This document shows, piece by piece, positions 23,701 through 34,813 of a stretch of 64,000 nucleotides of DNA. The notes under the pieces were generated by a model. It worked only from the letters and a program-made list of their open reading frames with translations, searched no databases and had not been told where the DNA came from. A program made the translations under genes and the position numbers. This DNA comes from Vicia villosa (taxonomy: Eukaryota > Streptophyta > Magnoliopsida > Fabales > Fabaceae). How positions within the stretch are numbered: the first letter of the stretch is position 1; each line of letters opens with the position of its first letter. The stretch is from assembly GCF_029867415.1 (NCBI RefSeq), contig NC_081186.1, positions 12,284,930 to 12,348,929 on the forward strand, in the 5' to 3' direction.

Positions 23701-26133
23701 TCAAACCTTGTTGCTCATCACTTCTACAACCACGAACTCATGAAGATGAAAAGCATGGATAACCGTTCTCTTCAATTTACTTCCCACATTCTTCTTGACT
23801 TCCTTAGCTTTCTTAAGACTTTTGACAGCTACATAAGTTGGTTCCACCCGAGAGGCTATGCTTGAAACTTTTTCTTGGAAATTTTTAGGATTTTTGTCTT
23901 CTTTTTCACCTTCTATCATACCAGCTGAAGCTTTCTCATTCACACCTGCCCTATTTTTCTTAACTCCTAACACCTTCAAGGTTACTTCTTCATCAAATGA
24001 TTTCAGCGTTAGTGTCCCTTTTTCAATGTCGAAGTTGCAGCGGCCTGTCGACAAGAATGGTCTCCCAAGAAGGATAGGAGTTTCTTCGTCTTCCGGAATA
24101 TCCATGATGTGGAAGTCAACAGGGAATACAAACTTATCAACTTCCACTAACACATCTTCAGCTACCCCATAGGATTTCTTAACGGTGTGATCGGCGAACC
24201 TTAACTGTGTCTTACTTTCACTAATCTTTTCTAATTCAAGCTTTTTGAAAATGGACAAAGGCATTAAACTCACACTAGACCCAGAATCGAGGAGTACCTT
24301 TTTAAATGCTATATTCTTGATAGTGCATGGTATCGCCACCGCCCCAGGGTCTTTCCTCTTTATTGGGATCTTTCTTGCTGTCGAGACTATAGCATACTTC
24401 TCCATTGCATTTTTTGGTTCTCCTCCTAGTGATCTCTTTTTCACCAACACCTCCTTCATAAATTTCTTATACAAAGGCATGTGCTCAAGTGCTTCAAAGA
24501 ATGGTAGATTTACCTCTAACTTTTTGAACAATTTAGTAAACTTCTCAAAGTCTTTCTCTCTTGAACCCTTCTTTGTCACTCTGGAGGGGAAGGGCAGTTT
24601 TATCACCGGTTCAGCGTCTTTCTTATTTTTTTCTTCAATTGGTTTACCCGGTGGTATCACAACTTCTGGCTCTTTTGGATTCTCTCTTATTTCCAGATCC
24701 ACCTCTATAACCATGGGGTCATCTATTTCCTCTTTTTCTTTTTCAGATTCTGCTACTCTCCTACTTCTTGTAGTAACAGCATTAATCTTCTCTTTGTCTT
24801 TCGGATTTTTCACAGTTGAGCTCGGAAGGGTACCTTGTGCTTGTAGAGTGAGATGATGTGCTATCTGCCCCACTTGAACTTCCAGATTTTTAATTGAGGC
24901 CGAAGTGTTTCTGTGGTTGTTTCTTGTTTCTTCTTGGAACTGAGAACACTGCCCAGCTAATCTTTCAATTGCCACTTCCCACTCTGCCTTCTGGGTACCT
25001 TGTTGTTGTTGATCTTTCCAAGCAAAATTTGGATGATTCTTCCACCCTGGATTATAGGTGTTAGAATAAGGATTTTTTTGCCTTAGGAATTTGATTTCTT
25101 CAATCTGCTTGGGAGTAGCGAAACAGTACACAGTTTGGTGTGGGCCATTACAGATTTCGCAGCTGACAGGTTGAGCTTGTTGAACTTGAGCCACCTGTTG
25201 TTTACCTATATTCATAGCCTTCAATTTCTTTTCAACTTCTGCGGCTATTGCATCTTCAACCCTCATTTTAGAAGTCTCCAGCTTGAGATCAATGATTCCT
25301 TCCGGTTTGCTAGCACACCTGTCATACAATTCCAAATGCTCATTTACAACTATTGCTTCAATGATTTTGATGATGCCTGAGGCTGTTGTGAAATTTGTCG
25401 AGCCTCCAGCTGCTGTATCAATTAACTGTTTCGTTTTCATTCTGAGCCCATTGACAAATACTTGCATCTGTTCGGTCATGTCCATATTGTGAAAGGGACA
25501 TGCTACTAGAATTCTTTTGAATCTTTTGTATGCATCTCCTAAGGGCTCACCCTCCTTCTGCTTGAAATTCATAATGTCATACCTCTTCCTTATAAATACC
25601 GAGGCGGGAAAATACTCATTTAAGAAAGCTTTTTCCATCTCTTCCCATGATGTAATGCTGCCCGCTGGAAGGGAATAAAACCACTCTTCTGCTTCTTCTG
25701 CCAAGGTGAATGGGAACATTCTCATCTACTTGGCCTCTTTTGTATGACCTTCGATTTTTAAAGTTGAACTCATGGTCAGAAACCTCTGTAGGTGCTTGTT
25801 TGCATCTTCATTAACCTTTCTGGTGAAAGGCTTTCTTTCGAGCTGAGTGATGGTGCTTGGATGCAATTGAAAATTAGGAACATTCACCGGTTGGTTGAGA
25901 ATAGTTAGTCTTCCTCCCAGTGTGTTTCTAGCACCATAGTCTCCGAGAAGTCTCTCTGGTGGTGGTACCTCGCCCATGATCTCTTCTTCACTTTCGGTGT
26001 CTGAACCAGAATGAACTGTAATCACTTCTTCCTCAGATTCCAATTTAGCTTGACGAGCTTGTCTGCGCCTTGTGTGAAAAGTCCTTTCAATTTCTGCGTC
26101 AAAAAGAAATTCTGCTGAGGCCTTACCTCGCAT
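23701..26133 (-). pseudogene. gag-protease ORF, one premature stop
   Basis: The start ATG at 26133 matches the gag start of the plus-strand relative (MRGKASAEF). The first 135 codons end at a TAG at 25726-25728; the frame then stays open for 674 codons to 23701. Domains after the stop: capsid (residues 1-150 of the long frame, with EWFYSLPAGS), zinc-knuckle-like CEICNGPHQTVYC, a coiled, Gln-rich linker, then the aspartic protease active site LLDSGSSVSLMPLS followed by ILLGRPFL. The ORF ends about 90 codons beyond the protease and contains no polymerase motif. The single stop aside, it is well preserved. Reads across the stop, or a start at MRMFPF, could still yield a product; this is not shown. 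Confidence 0.85.
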
Positions 26134-26285
26134 AAACAGATTAGACAATTATTAGAGTAGGGAACAAAAGTCAAATAAAATATATGTATTTATTTAAAAT
26201 ATTTTTTTTCAGAAATTAAAATTTTAGTCGTAGAGCAACAAAATTCTAATTGAAATAAAACTAAAAACTCTATAATTTTCGGCAG

Positions 26286-26303
26286 TCCCCGGCAACGGCG
26301 CCA
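26286..26303 (-). other. Primer-binding site, exact tRNA-Asp match
   Basis: On the minus strand it reads TGGCGCCGTTGCCGGGGA, complementary to the 3' end of plant tRNA-Asp(GUC) at all 18 positions. It lies six bases from the 5' LTR (26310-27571). An exact site means reverse transcription could still be primed for this otherwise defective element. Confidence 0.9.
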
Positions 26304-26309
26304 AAAACT

Positions 26310-27571
26310 TGATCGGAAAAATAGCAAGTGTACTATTTTACCTCTGTAGTAATAAAGGGAAAATTCCCCGAATGTCGATCTCAAGGACTGCGTGATATTA
26401 TAGAGTTAGTAGGAATTCAATTAAACAAAAAGCCTTGGGGGTTTTGGTTTGTATAATTACGAATTAAAATGCAAATAAACTTAAAAAGGTTGATTTGGCC
26501 AAATATGAGTAACATGCCAGGGTAGGTGGGTGCATTAACATGTAGAAATTCTGAACTTTTGTTTCACTAACAAAATTCAACTTATCAATTACCGGTTCTT
26601 AAGGGTATTTGCTCCTAAGTCCTTAGTGGGCAAACCTTTGAACATTGAAATCCTAATCCCAAAGTCCTTCGAAATTAGTGATCAAATCAAGTATTATTAT
26701 AATCAAGAACAATCCGGTTACTATAGGGTATCCCTAGTCCTAGGTGATATCTACTATAGTATAATGGTATAAAAACCCTAATAATGGAGGTCAATCCTAA
26801 TTGTCAGTCGTAAATCAATCTAGTTGGTCCGACGAGGAAAGCATTAAAAACCTTATACCATTAAATTGAACGCAAAAGAGAAATATGTTATTGAAATTCG
26901 GATTTCAAAATCATCACAAAGATATCAAATAAAGACATTACAACAGAGATGATGAACTTTGATCTTCAATGGCTTCCGCTCATGAGAGTTCTCTGTTCTT
27001 CTCCAATTGCATAGGCTTCTTCTCTCAATCCTCCAATTCTTCGTGTGGCAAAAAGATCCCTAATTCATCTTGAAAACCCTCCTAAATAGTGCAGATTCAC
27101 TTAAGTTGGTTGGAAATCCCAAAAACACCCTTACAGGCAAACCACTGAACAAAATCACAAAAATCACTGAAATCAGCGTCAACCCCAACACGGGCCGTGT
27201 TGTGCAACACGGGCACTCATGTTGGTCCCCTGGCATCTTTATTTTTATTGGTTGGTCCCAGACTTAGCAACACGGGCCGTGTTGCACCCCTATTTTTCCT
27301 TTCTCTCAAACTTCGCTCCCAGCTCTCTTCCTGACACGGCCCGTGTTGAGCAACACGGCTACCCGTGTCAGGCCTCCTGAAACATGTTTTCTGAACTTCC
27401 TCGAAACTCCGAGTTTTGCACTGATTTATTCCGATTTATCCATATGAGCCTGAAAACATTAGAACATACAACCAAAGCATAAAATGACAAATAAAGAAAT
27501 AAAACACTCAATAACATAACTTAAACATACTTAAAAACAACGGTAAATATATGTGAGGAAACCACTGATCA
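26310..27571 (-). repeat. 5' LTR (right copy) of the gag-protease Athila element
   Basis: It matches the left LTR 21220-22561 with about 3 percent substitutions by eye. Compared with that copy it lacks about 67 bases containing the C6/G6 hairpin, has an 8-9 base insertion near 27160, and lacks one palindromic module near 27275. The TTCCT target duplication follows at 27572. Confidence 0.9.
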
Positions 27572-27766
27572 TTCCTTTATAGAACCATGTGAAATTTACA
27601 ATCTGGTTATATTGACTGAACATATATGATCCCAGTTCTCATTGGCTCCTTCTTAGGGGTGATTAAAAGTTGGGGGATCTTTTTGTTCTTCCTCTGCTAC
27701 ATTAATAACAGATCAGATATCTTGACATCGTGAATGACATCCTGAGTCTGTCATACCAGAATTTCA
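27572..27766 (+). repeat. 3' LTR of the SIRE-like element, right part
   Basis: Continuation of 20190-21219 after the Athila insertion. It ends gtcataccagaatttca, as does the 5' LTR of the next SIRE-like element at 30485. Joined, the LTR is about 1.22 kb, equal to the length of the LTR at 29265-30485. Confidence 0.75.
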
Positions 27767-29264
27767 AAATGTTGATTTATTTATAAGAACGAAAAACTTG
27801 TTTATTATTTCGTAGTCTTAAATGTATCATGAATCATGATAACTCTAATTTAGAAATATCACTAATTAAAATTAGTGTATGTTAAAATATATTATTTTCT
27901 TTGATGACTTTCTTTCTTCCCCATACCTTTGAGTTTTCTTGAGATTAGTCAAAGCACGTCATCCTAATTTTAACAAGTTTTATTTAAAAAAGAAGGGTGG
28001 AGAATCATTAAAGTACAAGAAAACTTGAAAAGTAAGCACAAAGCAAAAGAAATGCACGAAAATTACAAATGATTACCGGTCAGATTATTTTGTTGTACGG
28101 AGTGGATTTTGGCCAAAGTGAGGGATAAATTAGAGCTTGTTTGGTCAGTTTGACTTACTAATCCGAAGCTTTGCTTCTGTAATTTTTTGGAGTTGCAGCG
28201 TGGTAGAGAAGTCTTGTTGAGTCTTTAGATGTAGGCGTGCTGGTGCAGTACATCATTTTTATTTCTTGTTTTTTGAAATTTGGAGGCTAGCTTTGTTTTC
28301 AATCAGCAGTTCCTACTTCTCAGTATGTGGCAGCAGGTCTTTCCCGATTGTATTGGGAGCTTGCGCTGGTGGTTTGGGGCGGTAGCATTCACTATGCCAT
28401 GTTGTCTATCTGTTTGGTTCAACGGAGGGGAGGGAATTTAATAGAGGGGACGGGAATGGAGGGGAAGGGAGGGGATATATGTTTAGTTCAAAGAAGGGGA
28501 GGGGAGGAGAAAGGTTTTTAACAACATGCATAAGTTCACAAGGGATGGGGAGGGATTTTAAAATTAAATTACCTTTTTATCCATATAAATATTGTTATTT
28601 GTACTTAGTAAACATAATTTTAAATAACAATAGTATTGATTAAATTTTCTGACTTGTGATATTCCCCTCCCCTCCCCTCCCCTCTACTCCCCTCCCCTAC
28701 ATCTACTTCCAACCAAACGGACCCTGAGTGTTGCAGGGCAGACCGACCCAAACAATTTGAAAGCCCTATTCTATTAGTTAAAATTAATCTTTTAATTTAA
28801 ATAATCGTACAAGCATTTCTTTCATTTTTTGTTTTTTTGTTTTTTTCTTTCTATTTTCGTTTCCTTCCCGGCATGTAAAAATGGAGAGGAAAAAACTAAT
28901 CATATATGTGAACCTTTAAATTGTTAGCTATAAATAAAAGTAATATTACTGAATAAAAAAACTAAAAAAATTAAAGTTCATTATATTATTATAGAGAATT
29001 TCTCAATAGACTCCTTGAATCTCTTAACAGTCTAGCGAAATTTCAATTATGTCCCCTGCTTTCGTAGATGTACATCCGAAAATACATCTTTTTTCAAAAA
29101 AATTATTTCTTTCCGTAGGTGCATCTACGGACTGTGTTAAAACAGAGTATCCCATAGATGCACCTATGAAACAATATGTTATTTTATAAAATCACATACA
29201 TTTTACTCAAAACCTCAATTTTTATAACAACAATGGAGAACTCCCTTCCAGTCAATCAAAGTAA
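27767..29264. other. Spacer between two SIRE-like elements
   Basis: No gene was recognised. It contains a G-rich foldback (28408-28725, listed separately). At 29065-29170 short inverted repeats (gtaggtgcatctacgg and catagatgcacctatg) suggest a second small MITE-like unit. The remainder is AT-rich. Confidence 0.45.
28408..28725. mobile_element. MITE-like G-rich foldback
   Basis: The left end reads ctgtttggttc and the right end aaccaaacgg, inverted. The left arm is a run of gggg-containing purines (28424-28510) and the right arm the complementary cccctcccct tracts (28670-28700), so the whole can fold back. There is no coding sequence. A clear target duplication was not found; the hAT-type MITE label is a guess. 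The G-rich arm could also form a quadruplex. Confidence 0.5.
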
Positions 29265-30485
29265 TGTTATTTGTAGATGTTTTCAGATTGGCTTTATGTT
29301 TGGTAAAACTAATTTAGCAGTAATAGGTTAAATAGAATTATAACTTGTAAGAGGTTGAAATTCTATTTAAATGGAAAACCATGTTGTGTTGAAATGTTTC
29401 AACAGCCGGAACAACATGTCGAAGATGATGTCGTGACATCGGATTTAACTTGATAGTTTGAATTCTGATATAACAGAAATAGAATATTCCTAACATATTG
29501 AATCCTATGTGGAGCTATATCTAAGGAGAACATTTAGGAAACTAAATATGGAAAGACTTTATAGAAGAATTTGTTGCAAAAGTGTAACAACTTATTGTTG
29601 TTATTTGGAGCATATTTTATGGAGATATTTGTGGAGAATATCTTGGAGCATATATTATGGAGAAATTTTAGCAACAGTTTGTTATGTCAGTTTGTTACGA
29701 TTTAAAAGTCAAATGAATTAAGTCAAAATATGGAAGATCATATATTTTCTAATTATGGAGACAATTTAGGAAACTTATGATTAAAGACCTTTCTTTTAGC
29801 AGAAGAATTCTGCTGATTTGTAACAGCAAATAAAACTGTGATTAAAGGCCCAAGTCCATTTGAGAATAGGTTATAAATAGGAAGCTTTGTAACCTAATTT
29901 GTAAGCTAGACAAGTATTGATAAGATGTAATTTTTAGGGTTAGTCGTGTAAGTGAACCACCCGGTTTGTGGGATGGTCACTGATTTGTGCCTCGAAGCCT
30001 GTAGGTAAGAGGTTTGTTTTACTCTCTCAGAAGTTGTGAAACAATGAGTGCAGTTTTGTTCTTGGAGGAAGCTTTGGAGCAACTTCAAGTTTTATTTATT
30101 TGGGTGCTAAGAATGTTGGAAATTAGGTCGTCGATGCAGTGGCTAAGGTGTTAACTGCTAGACATCATTGCTATGATTGGGAATGGAATGGAGATATTCA
30201 ATATCTAGGGAGAACCTAGGTAGAAGGGTCATTGGGTAGTGATTAAGCGAGAAGTTGTAAATGGGGGAGTTTAGCTTTGAATTGATACTGCTAATGGTGG
30301 ACTTCATCCCTGGCTTGGTATCCCCCAGAGTAGGTTGGTTGAACCGAACTGGGTAAACAATTATGTTTTGATTTTAAATTTCTGCACTGTTTTATTTGTA
30401 TTCCTACCTTGTCTGTTTTTATAATGTCACATTAGATGTCATAACATCCTATATGACATTTGAGTTCTGTCTTACCAGAATTTCA
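29265..30485 (+). repeat. 5' LTR of a second SIRE-like element
   Basis: It starts TGTTATTTGTAGATG, ends ccagaatttca and is directly followed by a copia-type primer site. Length 1221 bases. It resembles the split LTR at 20190-27766 along its whole length but is clearly diverged, so the two come from different insertions of one family. The five bases to its left are AGTAA; the other end of the element is not in the window, so a duplication cannot be checked. Confidence 0.8.
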
Positions 30486-30487
30486 AT

Positions 30488-30499
30488 TGGTATCAGGGC
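30488..30499 (+). other. Primer-binding site, initiator tRNA-Met type
   Basis: tggtatcagggc differs in one base from the sequence complementary to the 3' end of plant initiator tRNA-Met that Ty1/copia elements use. It lies two bases after the LTR. It sets the orientation of this element to plus. Confidence 0.8.
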
Positions 30500-31958
30500 A
30501 GGCATCCTGTCTGTTTCTAGATGAGATCCATGAGGGATATATTCTGGTTGTGGTGAAGGTAAAATATTGTTTGAACAAGTAATGTTCATATTGTATAGTC
30601 CCTTGAAGTGGAGTATGGAACTATATGTTAAGGATTAGACCAACTTGACCTAGAGCTGTGATGCTTGAACAAGGAGTGCTAAATCCAAAGAATTCGTGTG
30701 GGAGTGACGAATTTGAATTTCAGAACTAATTCGACCGGTATCTATGGACAAGGAAGAATCACATCAAAACCTTCATAAGGGAGTGAAGATATTGATAAGG
30801 TAACCTCTGTATTAATGTGACTTTATTAGGTCAGGATATTGGGTAGGTCTAGTCTGTTGCTTGGTACAGAAGCAAGCATTATGCAGGGTTGAGTATCAAT
30901 CAATCTGTAGTTGCCATACTTACAACTAACACTTGAAGTAAGCATTGTGTGAATTCTGTTAAAGTATGACTATTTTCCGCTGCATAGTCTCTGTGCAACC
31001 CCATGTGTATAAGAAAGATTCTAGGGTTAAGTATATTCAAAAGAATGTATGGCAGAAAATTATAACTTTGATTTAAGTGTCAAAGATACTTAAGTAATCT
31101 CTTAAGTCCACTCATAATGGCATGGTTAATTAGAGTTGATGAATGTCAACTGATCAATGATATTCATAATCATCTGCAAGTGTGTACCTTGAAAATTTCA
31201 AGGCTGGAGTGTTTCTAGAAGGAGGAACAGATGTCCTACCGGATGTTGGGACATTAGTACTGGTATACAACTACCAGCTGAAGAATAGATGTTTTGGTGC
31301 TAAACTAGTGTTGTGTGAGAACATTGGTTTGGACCCTACTCCTGGTCTGGAAGAGGAGACATCTGATTATAAGTTGATCAGGACACGACTAACATGTACT
31401 TCTACTCCAAATCTTAAATGTATAGGAGGTTAGAAGTAAAAGCTTGGTGCTAAAGAAGACTCGTGAAGGTATTCTTTTCTGATCCTTTATGTTTAAATCA
31501 ATATGAGCTTATATTTGGCATCTTCTTCTGATCAAAGGAACCAGATATGTGTATTTTCATTCTTAACCATATAGCAGTTGTTGGAGCTGAATACTATGTC
31601 TCAACCACATTGAAATATGGTCAAGAATGTTAACTGACCTGGTAGTTATCCAGAAAGGGTAGTGTTGTTTAGAATCAAGGAAGTCAGATGGCTCTGAAGA
31701 ATCTGACTAATTTAGTGTTATGCTATAACAAAGTCTGTTCCATAAACCTAAATGAGGGAATCTCCTCTATAGGTACAGACTATGGCATCCATCATCTCAA
31801 AATCATAATGGAGGTCTGAAGAAAAGCTTATTGAGATGCTGGCTATTGTATTCCTTGATATGTCTGGATGTTACTGATAATTACACTCTATTGTTTCCAC
31901 CCCAAGTGCTATGAATTATAAGTTAGAGATGTTAACCAAGAACCATGAAGGATGATGT
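30500..31958 (+). mobile_element. Interior of the second SIRE-like element, no coding sequence
   Basis: This is the part just after the primer site, where a leader and gag would lie. No gag or other copia protein was recognised; the 83-codon frame at 31182-31433 has no domain. It is cut at 31958 by a minus-strand SIRE LTR and its continuation is beyond the assembly gap or lost. Together with 17161-20174 it suggests a non-coding, LARD-like family. Confidence 0.5.
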
Positions 31959-32975
31959 TGAAGGATAGAAAAACACTTAGAAAGGGGGGGTTTGAATAAG
32001 GGTGACTTTAAAAACTCTTACACCCCCTTAGAGTGATTTACCTCACCTGAGGATTTAATCCACTAATCAACCTTGATTACAATGGTTTTCCACTTAGATA
32101 CCTTCTAAGTCTTCTAGAGTATTCTGATCACACCTTGATCACTCTAGGAACCTTTTACAAATGAATGTAAAACAAATTCTTACAAGAGTATTACAATGCT
32201 TCTTAATAAGATATAATCACAACTGTGATATTTCTCTTAAGTTCTAAGCTTAAAATCTCACTAAGATATTAAAATGAAGTGAGGTTAAAGATGAAGTTTG
32301 ATAGCTCTTTAATTCAGCAGCGTTTCAGCAAGATTGAAAAGTTGTTAGTGAATTCGTAACCTTGCTTCTGATCAGAACTTCACTATTTATAGGCGTTTTG
32401 AGAAGATGATCGTTGGGAGCATTTAATGCTTTGCGTGATCCGTACAGCATTGCATTTAATATTTCACTCTTTTGTCAACTACCTCGAGCCTTGCTTTTCC
32501 TGCTTTTACTGACGTTGCCTTTAATAGCTTCTAACGTTCCTTTTGTCAGTCAGCGTAGCCTACCATCTTGTACTTGCTTCTGATCTGATGTTTGTAGATA
32601 CAACGTTTGAATTAATCAGAGTCAAACAGCTTGGTGCAGAGCATCTTCTTGTCTTCTGACTTTGAAGTGCTTCTAGCGTGATACCATAAGAACTTCATAG
32701 CTTCTGCTTCTGATCTCAAGTTCTTCTGATGCTTCAGTAGACGATGTTCTGATTCTGCTTGACCATCTTCTGATGTCTTGCGAGAGCATGTTCTGATGTT
32801 GCATACTGAACCTTCTGAGTCAGTGCTTCTTGCGCTGATTTTATGCATACTCTTTATATATTTCCTGAAATGGAAATTGCATAGGATTAGAGTACCACAT
32901 TGTCTTAAGCAAAATTCATATACATTGTTATCATCAAAACTAAGAATATTGATCAGAACAATTCTTGTTCTAACA
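31959..32975 (-). repeat. 3' LTR of a minus-strand SIRE/Maximus element
   Basis: On the minus strand it starts TGTTAGAACAAG directly after a polypurine tract and ends ...ctatccttca. Length is about 1017 bases; the left edge is placed at tgaaggatag and could be off by a few bases. The five bases outside it are GATGT, a candidate target duplication whose partner lies beyond the gap. Confidence 0.78.
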
Positions 32976-32990
32976 ATCTCCCCCTTTTTG
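32976..32990 (-). other. Polypurine tract of the minus-strand SIRE element
   Basis: On the minus strand it reads CAAAAAGGGGGAGAT, directly before the LTR start TGTTAG. The same motif class precedes the LTR at 20190. Confidence 0.75.
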
Positions 32991-33955
32991 ATGATGACAA
33001 AAACATATATAATTGATATGAATTTGCAATCAGAATATCACACGGCTAAACACAATTACACAGTTATAGCATAAGCATATAAACATGGTGTGTGTGTGTA
33101 TATGTCTCCCCCTGAGATTAACAATCCCCCTTGAAATAAATTCTGGAAGAATTTACAAATAAAAGACTTCCCTGAGTATTTTCCATTTCAGTTGAGACGT
33201 TCACATTTGCCTAGAACTTCAGAACATTAAGAGCTTCTGCTTCTTGCTTCCATAGGACAGCTTCAAAGCTTTGAATTTCTTCTTGAATCATTGCATGCTT
33301 GATTGTCTCAGAATATTCTTGAATGTACCAGAGCATCATCAGAGCATCTTTACATCCTGAAATGTTCTAGAACAAACTAGACAACAAAAGTCAGAGCATG
33401 AATGAATCAGAACATACTTTTAAGAAAGAGCGTGTATCAGGGCAAACTGTTCTTAAAAGAAATATGTATCAGAACATATGATATATATCAGAAAATATAA
33501 GGGATAAGAATGTGTTAGAGCATATTCTTTCACAAGAATATCAGAACATTCTTCCTTCTTGCTTCTGATCTTGAAGCTTCACAGCACTAAGCTTGCTTCA
33601 ATTTCCATGAGCATGTTTCCTTACAGGATTGCGTTTCCCCATGTCTTTGCTTCTCATGCTGAGCTTTTTCAGAATATCTTCAATCCTGCAAAAATCTCAA
33701 AAACATAGAACTTGCAAATTTTGTTAGAAATGTTGAGACTTATTCCCAGCAACTGATATAATAAATCAAATCAATTATCACGTTTTCTCCCCCTTTTTGT
33801 TATAACATCAAAAAAACATAAAAGATTCAGATGAAAAACAAACAATATGAGAGAAGAGAAGGTTTCATTGATTCATCAAAAATATCAGAAGATACAAAAC
33901 ATATGCAGGAAACAAATGCAAGAAACAAGAAACAACTAAGACCAAATGACTACGA
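32991..33955 (-). other. 3' non-coding region of the minus-strand SIRE element
   Basis: This lies between the env-like ORF and the polypurine tract. No protein was recognised. Further pyrimidine tracts (tctccccctga near 33103, tctccccctttttgtt near 33785) mimic the polypurine tract on the minus strand. Confidence 0.55.
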
Positions 33956-34813
33956 CTAGCCTAGCCTAGAGACTATTTTGGCTAGAAGGCCTTGAATCTC
34001 AGAAGTGCTCTCAGATTGCTTCTTCATGAAAGAGAGAAACTCAGTGTGAGTATCTTCATGCTTATCCAAGCGAGAAGCTAAATCAGCTTGATTCTTTTAA
34101 AGAGCCTCCATAGTCTTCACCAAAAGAGAGGGTTCACCAGAAGAAGCTTCACAGCCATCATTCAGAGGAATAGCATGCCCAACAGAAGCATCTATCATGA
34201 GAATATCACCTTGATTTTCCTCAACAGGAAGTTTCCCAGCAGAATGATTCTCAGCACTTTGTTTCTCAGCATCAGCTTCTACCATAGAAGCATCTTCAGA
34301 ATAATCTGGAGTAGGAAGATCAGAATCTTCATTCTCAAGAGCCTGAAGAATTGCAGCCAGATTCTTTGGAGGTGCAGGAGCAGCAACTCCTGATGGATAT
34401 ACAACCTCAAGAATAACCATGTTTGATGCCTTCTCAGAAAGATTCTCCCTAAGCCAATTGAATAACCACTGGAAATCTCCAGTCAGAATAAGAAACTGAG
34501 GCTTCCATACGACCATTGTGAGACACGATTCATCCTCCAGCTCATCTACAAACTTCTTCTCCTCAAGAGATCTCCAATTTCTGATGGGATGATAGTACCT
34601 ACCATCATCAGCTTCCAAAAGACAACCAGAAGAACCAGATGCTTTAGCCACGCATCTCCTCTGGATGTTCATAGCATCAACCTGAAAATCTCTCCTAAAG
34701 ATTCTCCATATTCTCCGAGTAGCAGCTTGATCCAGCTTGGAGTCATAAGCAGCTCTCAAGGTTTCCATTCTTTTTTCAGAACATAAGCATGAACAGATCA
34801 AAGCATATATCAA
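33956..34813 (-). pseudogene. SIRE env-like ORF, C-terminal part
   Basis: A 238-codon frame from 34813 to a TAA at 34097-34099, after which the same frame continues for 46 codons to a TAG at 33956. It overlaps the end of the preceding ORF, which suggests either a frameshift in an originally single gene or a separate start at METLRAAYD near 34770. The tail after the internal stop has a heptad-like pattern that could form a coiled coil. No domain was identified. Confidence 0.5.

Larger units (their letters stand above)
21220..27571 (-). mobile_element. Non-autonomous Athila-type element with gag and protease only
   Basis: Its LTRs are 21220-22561 and 26310-27571, and the TTCCT direct repeats at 21215-21219 and 27572-27576 show an intact insertion. 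Read on the minus strand the order is 5' LTR, perfect tRNA-Asp primer site, gag-protease ORF, about 1.1 kb of non-coding sequence, polypurine tract, 3' LTR. Reverse transcriptase, RNase H, integrase and the env-like ORF are all missing; the hairpin block that follows pol in the plus-strand relative lies here 40-90 bases after the protease ORF. It would need enzymes from another element. LTRs differ by about 3 percent by eye plus three small indels, which suggests fairly recent insertion. Confidence 0.9.

Noticed and set aside
23858..24856. Plus-strand open frames of 104 and 203 codons
   Set aside because: They are antisense shadows of the well-supported minus-strand gag-protease ORF.
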